Below, one piece after another: positions 49,707 to 56,259 of a stretch of 56,259 nt of DNA; positions within the stretch are counted from its first letter, which is position 1; each line of letters starts with the position of its first letter. The stretch lies in NCBI GenBank assembly GCA_026419775.2, contig JAOPGA020001747.1:1-56259 (forward strand), read 5' to 3'. Below the pieces are notes generated by a model. It did no database searches. It saw nothing but the letters and a program-made list of their open reading frames with translations, and was not told the DNA's origin. The stretch comes from Acrasis kona (taxonomy: Eukaryota; Heterolobosea; Eutetramitea; Acrasida; Acrasidae). The position numbers and the translations under genes are program-made.

Positions 49707-50352
49707 TTAATCTTTCAAACTAGGATATAGCACTTCTCTGGTATACATTTCCCACAACACAATTCCAAACGAATACACGTCGGCTTTCTCAGTATATTGA
49801 TTTCTAGAAAGTACTTCTGGCGAACGTATTTCTGCTGTTCCACAAACCGTCATGCAAGCATTTGGATCAAGCACTCTCGACACTGTCTTGGTTAATAAAA
49901 TGTAATCATGTTAATAAAATCTGCAACCTCTACCGTCCAGCCCTTGCTAACTAGTAAGTTTGCGGACTTGAAGTCACGATGAAGTACAGGAGGATCGGAG
50001 CGATGTAAATACAACATTCCACGTGCTGCATCAAAGGCCAGTCTTGTAGTTTTTTTAGCGGACAATTTCTGTTTCTTGTCTCTTATAATGTGTTGAATGT
50101 TAACAATGTATAAATGTGGTTCCTTGACGGTAGCACCCAAATAAAGTACAATGTTAGGCTCATCAACGTGGTCTCCTTCATAAAAACTTCCAATACCTCG
50201 TGACTGCTCGTCTCGTTGAGGAGGAATCTCTTGATGGCAACGACTGCTCCCAACCAAGTGCCTTTGTAGACTTCAAAGAAACTTCCACTTCCTATTTGCT
50301 TCTCTAGAACAACTTCGTCGGAGTTGAGATCGTTTCCATCTTTTGTGTTCAT
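49707..50352 (-). pseudogene. Decayed TKL-type protein kinase
   Basis: Kinase motifs appear in order on the minus strand: glycine loop IGSGSFFEVYKG, lysine in VVAIKRF, NIVLYLGATV, DAARGMLYLH, catalytic HRDFKSANLLV, then TVEVADF and later GTAEIRSPEVLSRNQYTEKADVYSFGIVLWEM. They lie in more than one frame: the sense shifts near 50165 and again around the DFG, where the glycine is lost and TTTTATTAAC is duplicated. The frame stops at 49707 within the C-lobe. Intact relatives phosphorylate Ser/Thr proteins. The breaks make a functional product unlikely unless unrecognised introns remove them. Confidence 0.7.
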
Positions 50353-50747
50353 TTTAATTAATTTCGTTGCTAGGCCTTTTTAGTCCTCTGTGGATTAAAC
50401 ATGACACGACGATAATTATGATCGGACAAGAATATATGCGCCGAATATGGCAAGCCCATCCAATACATACACTAACCCAGGTAAAACGGTATCTTTATAC
50501 TGTTGGTGTATTTGTCGGATTTATGTGCCTCCGTTAATTTTCACTTTCCGATGTCCAATGTGAATAGAGCGAAAATAAGAATAAATAGGTAACAATAAGA
50601 ATTTAGTTTTTTGTATTAGGTTGAACTCCTATTTAACATGCATGCTTAATGATTGCAATTCTATCACCGCACACGTTTAAAGTTGAACACTAAACTCTAC
50701 AATATCATGCACTACACTGATGCATTTCTGCGCTAATGCTTTCTTGA
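50353..50747. other. Intergenic stretch between kinase remnant and CHD1
   Basis: The kinase remnant starts here on the minus strand and CHD1 on the plus. CHD1 promoter expected. No gene or RNA seen. Confidence 0.5.
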
Positions 50748-53700
50748 ATGTGTGGGGTTGATTTGGCAAAACTGTCTCTTGGTCAACCCGAAAATAATTT
50801 GGATTTGCTTTTTAGTTTGTGGGCCCTTATGAACAACAATCCATTTCCCTCAAGTCAACAAAGCAATGGTCCCACCCAAACACCCCCATCTCATAATCTG
50901 CAAACAACAAATGGGAGTGGCATGAGTGTGTTGAACAGAGCACAAGCGCCACGCCCTCCAGGGGGCTTGCAAGGGAGAGTAATGACGCAGAATACCACTG
51001 GAATACCACCAATTGCACCCACGCCATATACAAACACAAACAACATGAGACCTTACATGAACACAGGATCAGGAGTGCAGCAGCAATACGTCCCATCCGC
51101 ATTTCCCTCCTACCCTCATTCTTCTTACATGCAACCGCAGTCTCACGGAGGCGTGGTTCCGACACAAATACGGCCACCGCAACAAACAATACAGAACAAT
51201 AATGCCATCAAGAATGCGATTGTACCTACTCCTCAGCAAAGAAGCAATTTCACACCACATAATGCACCTCGGCAGTCGCTCGCACCCGCTCCTAAGCAGA
51301 TGCAGCCACAACAAAAAAAGATTATGACATCTCCACAGAAAGCCGCGGTGCCGCCAGGAGCTAGTCCCTCGCGCGTCAATCAGCCCTTCAAGAGTCCCGT
51401 AAAGCAGATGACTAACGTCACAAGGCCCCAATTGTCAACCACAATTCCGCCACTACCGAGCACATTCTCACAACCACCAAGCGCAAGTCTTGGTTCAGAC
51501 GTCGACGGAGACATGGACATGGAACTCTTCTTTGGTGATGGTGCAGAAGAGGGAACCAATCAACCCGTCGCACAAACAATTGCACCACCGCCCAGCACCA
51601 CTTCAAGTAAATCCAAAAAGAAGAGTAATATTGCTCCTCCACAACAAATAAACAAACAAGGTCAAGATGCAACAAAGCCAAGTTTCGCTCCATCTCAAGA
51701 CAGCGACTCCGACAGCAGTAGCAGCAGTAGTGGATCCAGTAGTAATTATAGTGATTTTAGTGCGAGCAGTAGCAGCGAAAGCGACGACGAAAAACAAGTA
51801 CCGCCAAAACCAGTCACAAACACATTAAAACCAACATCCAAAACACGATCGCGTTCGTTGGTTCCCAATGTTAAATCATCACCCGCAGCACAACCATTGA
51901 ACCCAACCATAGCAACAACGACGACCACAACACCCACGAGGGCGACCAGAAACGTTGCATCGCGCGGAAGAGTGATCAGCGACGATAATGTAGTGGACGA
52001 CGACCAAGACGCCGACTATAATTTCGACGATCAGGACGAAGAAGACGATGACCATGAGGACAGCGAATATGACGAAGAATCAATGGTCAGCACCTCAAGA
52101 CCCAAACGCAACAACAAAAAGATCAATTCCGCAGCAGCCACCCGCCGACTTCATCAATCCACAAATAAACGTTTCACACAAGGAGTGGTGGACACTGGCA
52201 TTTTTGATTCCGTCGATCAACAGAGACGCAAATCCACAAGAAACGATCAAGACGACGCCGACGACGATCAAGACGACGACGACGAATGGGCAGCACCCGG
52301 TACCAAAAAATCAAGCAACTTGAGAAAATCATCACGTTCGTCCACAGGAAACACCAACGCACAACAAGCATACGATCTCGATTCCGATCCAGAAAGCGAC
52401 GAAGAAAAAAAGAAAAAAGTATGGACCAAGGACAATTTATTCGAGGAGATTGACGAAGAGATTATAGAAAAGGTTGTGGACCATCGCAAGAGATCCGATC
52501 AAGTAGAAGAATACCTAATCAAGTGGAAATGTTGGGCACACATACACAACACATGGTTGACCAGGGACGAATTGGCGATATACAAGGGATTCAAAAAAGT
52601 AGAAAATTACATCAAAAAGAATCAAGAAAACGAAAACAGAAACGCACATTCGACGGCCGAAGAAGTCGAACAATTCAACGTGATGCACGAAATGGAAAGA
52701 AACATGATCGAGAAATGGAGCAAGGTGGATCGCATCATTGCCACCAAAAAATCAAAACCACAACCAGAGACTGGAGAAATCAAGGACGAGTATTTGGTAA
52801 AGTGGAAATACTTGCCCTACTCCGAATGCACTTGGGAATTCAAAGAAACCATTTCCGATTTCGAGAAGGAGATCAACGAATTCAATCATCGCGAGGCCAG
52901 TCAAGGATACGAATATCCACAAATCGGTCAGCAAGCTCGCACGGGATTCACGCCAATGACCAAACAACCAGAATGGTTGAAATTTCAACTAAGAGATTAT
53001 CAACTCGAAGGAATCAATTGGTTACATTTAGGGTGGTGTAGTTACAACAATGTGATTTTGGCCGACGAGATGGGATTGGGAAAAACCATCCAGAGCATCA
53101 CGTTTTTAAATTACTTATTCCACGAAAGAAACATACCCGGTCCATTCTTGGTGGTGGTCCCCCTGAGCACGTTACATGGATGGTTGAAGGAATTTCACAA
53201 ATGGGCACCAGAGCTCTACGTGATTAGTTACATTGGAGATGGCAAATCTCGACAAATTATCCGCGAGTATGAAATGTTCCATGATGCCGACGAAGGCAAG
53301 CGATTCAAATTCAACGTCTTGTTGACCACTTATGAATTGATTCTCAAGGATCACGAATATCTCAACAAGATTCGCTACAGCTACTTGGCAATCGACGAGG
53401 CCCATCGCCTCAAAAACGACAAGTCCAAATTGTACGAAAATCTCTTCGACTTTCACACAGCTGGTCGATTGCTCATCACGGGCACTCCGCTACAAAACAG
53501 CATTCGAGAATTATGGTGCCTTTTACATTTCCTGATGCCCGAAAAATTCGATAACGCCGTTGCGTTCGAAAAACAATATTCCAATCTAGCTCAAGATGAT
53601 TTGAATAAATTACACGAAACGTTGGGACCTCACATTCTGAGGCGTCTCAAAGCAGACGTGGAGAAATCGCTGCCTAGAAAAATGGAAAGAATTCTAAGAG

Positions 53701-56078
53701 TAGGTCTCAGCGATTTACAAGTTCAATACCAACGTTACATTTTACAAAAAAACTTTTCCGAATTGAACAAATCGGGCACCAAACCAAGTAGCTTGCTCAA
53801 CATTGTGGTGGAGCTCAAAAAAGTATGTAACCATCCTTACTTGTTCGAGAGCGCAAGAGATCGAGTGGACCACGCGAACAAGACTGCACTTTATAATTTG
53901 ATACACGCTAGCGGGAAGATGATCTTGTTGGACAAGTTATTGAGTCGATTAAAAGAAACCGGACATCGAGTGTTAATATTTTCTCAAATGGTCAAAATGT
54001 TGGACGTGCTGGCAGAGTACCTTGCACTTCGTGGATTTCAATTTCAAAGATTGGACGGATCCACTTCCTCTCGTCAACGTCACATTGTAGTGGATCACTT
54101 TAATGCAGAAAACAGTACCGATTTTTGTTTCTTGTTGTCCACGAGAGCAGGTGGTCTGGGCATTAATTTAGCGACCGCAGATACCGTGATCATATTCGAT
54201 TCGGATTGGAATCCACAAAATGATTTACAAGCAGAAGCGAGAGCTCATCGTATCGGTCAGACCAAAACGGTTAACATTTATCGATTGGTCACTTCGCACA
54301 GCGTCGAAGAAAAGATTTTGGAAGCTGCCAAACAAAAAATGATTTTGGACCATTTGGTGATTCAAAAAATGGACACGAGCGGTAGAATGGTCCAACAAGT
54401 CAACAAGTCGAATTTCTCACAATTCACAAAGGATGAATTGGAACAAGTGTTGAAATTCGGCGCGGCTGATTTGTTCAGCAACAAGGAACAATCGGATCCG
54501 AATCAAGAATCACAATCTCAAAAAACTTTATCGGAACTGAATATCGACGAGATTTTGGCGAGAGCAGAAACCACGGACAAGACGCAACAAGAAGCCGAAA
54601 TGGCAGGTAACAGCAGCATCATGAGCAGCTTCAAGGTGGCTAATTTCCAAATGACCACCACCGGCAGCACCACCCAACCACCTAGTTGGGAAGAAATCAT
54701 GGGCAAACATTCCAAGAGTAACGTGGAGGAACACTTGCCGCCTCGTAGAAGAAGAAACAAAACATATCGAGAGGGAGACGATGACGATTACGATCCGAGC
54801 ATGTCCACGTCCGAATCTCATTCGGATCCCTTGTCCCTACTTTCTCAAAAAGAAACGAGAGTGTTGATCAAATCGTTCAAAAAGTATTTTGATTTGAACC
54901 AATCCAAATCAATCGTCCAGGATTCAAACTTAACAAATCACTCCAATCACTTGCTCGAAAAATGCATCCAACAATTAATGCAAAAGTGCGAAAATCAGCA
55001 TTATGATAAATTGAAGCAGGACGATTTCATCATGATCAATAAAAACAAGATTCAAGTTTCGGAGGTCATGAATCGAAGGGATCAACTAAAAGCTGCAAGA
55101 GCGAGCATAGCCGATTATGCAAAACATCATTCGTTGCTCAATCCCAAAAGCGTTCGTTCGTGGGGAGAACCTTCGTGGACCATTCATGACGATGTGAATC
55201 TAATCAGGGGCATTTTAAAATATGGATTGGGTAATTACGATGCCATTCGTGCGGATGATGATTTGAAATTGTATAAAAAAATCGATGGAGGTACTGCCGA
55301 TCAGAAACCTGCCAACAAAGCAGTCAAACCTGCACAGTTGAGCAAGAGAGTGGATTTGTTACTCGTTCAAATTCATAACGAATTCATAAATCCATCCTCT
55401 ACTACTACTTCTTCTACTTCTGTTGTCGATAAAAAAAAGAAAAAGAAGAGAAGAAAAGCAACCGATCAAGATTTGTTGGCACTGTGCGATGATCACTTTG
55501 TGCCCATACGCGACACTTTGAGTCAATTTTGCGAAATGACCGACGACGATGATTCGGTTAGTAAAAAGGATCGTTTGGTTCGAATCAAAAAGTATTTGAT
55601 GGTGATTGGTAATTTCATAGAAAAGACTGTTGCCAGCAGAGAAGACATGTTTAGTGATTTTGACACTAGCGACGATCAAGTCACTCGCGTCATGTGGCGA
55701 TTCGTTCATGATAAGGGAAATACTAGTGGAGATAGCGATACTTTACAAAATTTGTATCGTAGATTGAACAGCAAGAAGGAATCCGATGGTCAAAAGAGTG
55801 CAGCAGCGGCGCCATCATCGGAGGTTGATGCACCTGCAGTGGATAAAAAGACACCAGAAAAAAAGAGCAGTGGTGGTGTGGATAAGAAGAAGAAGGTGGA
55901 GAGAAAGGCGCCCACGAAACGTGGAATGCCAGATCCGATATCGCCTACTGCTTCTTCTGCGGCAAGCACGCCGTCGACTGGTCATCGTAGTAAGAGAAAT
56001 GTGAATTATAGGGAACATGATAGTGGTGATGAGGATGATGACGATTCTTATCGGCCAAAGAAAAAGAAGAAGAATTAA
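50748..56078 (+). CDS. CHD1: CHD1-type chromatin remodeller
   Basis: One exon, 1776 residues from ATG 50748; the start at MNNNPFPSS (about 50829) is an alternative, since the first 27 codons lack family match. A Pro/Gln/Ser-rich and acidic N-terminus leads to two chromodomains (VVDHRKRSDQVEEYLIKWK, about 575; VDRIIATKKSKP ... EYLVKWKYLPYSECTW, about 657). The SNF2 ATPase has ADEMGLGKT (about 771), DEAHRLKND (about 882), LITGTPLQNS, RVLIFSQMVKML and RAHRIGQTKTV. A SANT/SLIDE-like region (WGEPSWTIHDDVNLI, about 1470) and the CHCT (DUF4208) domain (LLALCDDHFVPIRDTLSQF, about 1572) follow, as in CHD1. It spaces nucleosomes in transcribed genes, reading H3K4 methylation. Confidence 0.93.
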   Translation: MCGVDLAKLSLGQPENNLDLLFSLWALMNNNPFPSSQQSNGPTQTPPSHNLQTTNGSGMSVLNRAQAPRPPGGLQGRVMTQNTTGIPPIAPTPYTNTNNMRPYMNTGSGVQQQYVPSAFPSYPHSSYMQPQSHGGVVPTQIRPPQQTIQNNNAIKNAIVPTPQQRSNFTPHNAPRQSLAPAPKQMQPQQKKIMTSPQKAAVPPGASPSRVNQPFKSPVKQMTNVTRPQLSTTIPPLPSTFSQPPSASLGSDVDGDMDMELFFGDGAEEGTNQPVAQTIAPPPSTTSSKSKKKSNIAPPQQINKQGQDATKPSFAPSQDSDSDSSSSSSGSSSNYSDFSASSSSESDDEKQVPPKPVTNTLKPTSKTRSRSLVPNVKSSPAAQPLNPTIATTTTTTPTRATRNVASRGRVISDDNVVDDDQDADYNFDDQDEEDDDHEDSEYDEESMVSTSRPKRNNKKINSAAATRRLHQSTNKRFTQGVVDTGIFDSVDQQRRKSTRNDQDDADDDQDDDDEWAAPGTKKSSNLRKSSRSSTGNTNAQQAYDLDSDPESDEEKKKKVWTKDNLFEEIDEEIIEKVVDHRKRSDQVEEYLIKWKCWAHIHNTWLTRDELAIYKGFKKVENYIKKNQENENRNAHSTAEEVEQFNVMHEMERNMIEKWSKVDRIIATKKSKPQPETGEIKDEYLVKWKYLPYSECTWEFKETISDFEKEINEFNHREASQGYEYPQIGQQARTGFTPMTKQPEWLKFQLRDYQLEGINWLHLGWCSYNNVILADEMGLGKTIQSITFLNYLFHERNIPGPFLVVVPLSTLHGWLKEFHKWAPELYVISYIGDGKSRQIIREYEMFHDADEGKRFKFNVLLTTYELILKDHEYLNKIRYSYLAIDEAHRLKNDKSKLYENLFDFHTAGRLLITGTPLQNSIRELWCLLHFLMPEKFDNAVAFEKQYSNLAQDDLNKLHETLGPHILRRLKADVEKSLPRKMERILRVGLSDLQVQYQRYILQKNFSELNKSGTKPSSLLNIVVELKKVCNHPYLFESARDRVDHANKTALYNLIHASGKMILLDKLLSRLKETGHRVLIFSQMVKMLDVLAEYLALRGFQFQRLDGSTSSRQRHIVVDHFNAENSTDFCFLLSTRAGGLGINLATADTVIIFDSDWNPQNDLQAEARAHRIGQTKTVNIYRLVTSHSVEEKILEAAKQKMILDHLVIQKMDTSGRMVQQVNKSNFSQFTKDELEQVLKFGAADLFSNKEQSDPNQESQSQKTLSELNIDEILARAETTDKTQQEAEMAGNSSIMSSFKVANFQMTTTGSTTQPPSWEEIMGKHSKSNVEEHLPPRRRRNKTYREGDDDDYDPSMSTSESHSDPLSLLSQKETRVLIKSFKKYFDLNQSKSIVQDSNLTNHSNHLLEKCIQQLMQKCENQHYDKLKQDDFIMINKNKIQVSEVMNRRDQLKAARASIADYAKHHSLLNPKSVRSWGEPSWTIHDDVNLIRGILKYGLGNYDAIRADDDLKLYKKIDGGTADQKPANKAVKPAQLSKRVDLLLVQIHNEFINPSSTTTSSTSVVDKKKKKKRRKATDQDLLALCDDHFVPIRDTLSQFCEMTDDDDSVSKKDRLVRIKKYLMVIGNFIEKTVASREDMFSDFDTSDDQVTRVMWRFVHDKGNTSGDSDTLQNLYRRLNSKKESDGQKSAAAAPSSEVDAPAVDKKTPEKKSSGGVDKKKKVERKAPTKRGMPDPISPTASSAASTPSTGHRSKRNVNYREHDSGDEDDDDSYRPKKKKKN

Positions 56079-56142
56079 AAAACTTGTAAAAGATTAAAAA
56101 ACTATTTTTTTAGGCGCATTCCTTGTTGGTTGATTATCCATC

Positions 56143-56259
56143 ATGTCTGCAACGATAGAGTTGGAACATTGTATTGGTTATTCTTGTGCGTTACATCGAT
56201 CAGTGTTGTTGCATCCTAACGGAGATAATTATGTGTACATGAGTGGTGGTAGCGTTGTG
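56143..56259 (+). CDS. WD-repeat protein, start only (cut by window end)
   Basis: 39 codons from ATG 56143: MSATIELEHCIGYS, then LHRSVLLHPNGDNYVYMSG. The string LxxCIGYS..LHPNGDNYVY, ending GGSVV, is the typical first WD40 strand of cilium-associated proteins such as CFAP52/WDR16. The rest lies outside the window. If the assignment is right, the organism can build a flagellum. Confidence 0.5.
   Translation, partial: MSATIELEHCIGYSCALHRSVLLHPNGDNYVYMSGGSVV

Noticed and set aside
50827-51431. Long minus-strand frames opposite the CHD1 N-terminus
   Set aside because: Antisense shadows of Pro/Gln-rich coding sequence; no domain or start context.

Overview
The window is eukaryotic nuclear DNA from a free-living, probably amoeboid protist. 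It carries a class I myosin with an SH3 tail, a Rho-type GTPase, an RGS protein, F-box proteins, mitochondrial proteins, CHD1- and ATRX-like remodellers, and very short spliceosomal introns. The 17 introns I could check by reading frame are 33-46 nt long. A heterolobosean-like amoeboflagellate would fit, but this is inference; nothing in the window is a decisive taxonomic marker.

Positions 1-12170 are repeat-rich. They hold the 3' part of a Ty3/gypsy LTR retrotransposon with an odd array of hairpin repeats behind pol, a tyrosine-recombinase (Crypton-like) gene with unrecognised ORFs on either side, a decayed PIF/Harbinger transposase, a small remnant resembling the piggyBac C-terminal zinc ribbon, and several unrecognised or broken frames. 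All three ambiguous bases (N) lie here.

Positions 12669-35384 are a compact host gene region: mitochondrial FtsH/i-AAA protease, a prominin-like five-span membrane protein, an ELO fatty-acid elongase, a secreted PQQ-propeller plus C-type lectin protein, a BTB plus chromo-barrel protein, myosin I, a Rho GTPase, tRNA-Arg(UCU), an F-box protein, tRNA-Lys(CUU), a secreted protein, an SLC25A34/35-OAC1-like carrier, a secreted GH76 hydrolase, an RGS protein and two unknown genes. Both tRNA genes have extra nucleotides inside the D loop (10 and 12 nt).

Positions 35680-39615 are a degenerate interval: an internally deleted eEF2 pseudogene, a 28/29-bp minisatellite and a recent 202-bp duplication coding for an acidic peptide.

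Positions 39616-56259 are chromatin-heavy: an ATRX-like SNF2 ATPase tail-to-tail with a long-tailed H3-like histone-fold protein, an F-box plus nucleotidyltransferase-like protein, a helical-repeat protein, a small coiled-coil protein, a decayed TKL kinase, CHD1, and the start of a WD-repeat gene. The best candidates for something undescribed are the tRNA D-loop insertions with their shared alternative hairpin, the tolerance for AAG 3' splice sites in tiny introns, the two unusual domain fusions, and the H3-like protein beside the ATRX homologue.
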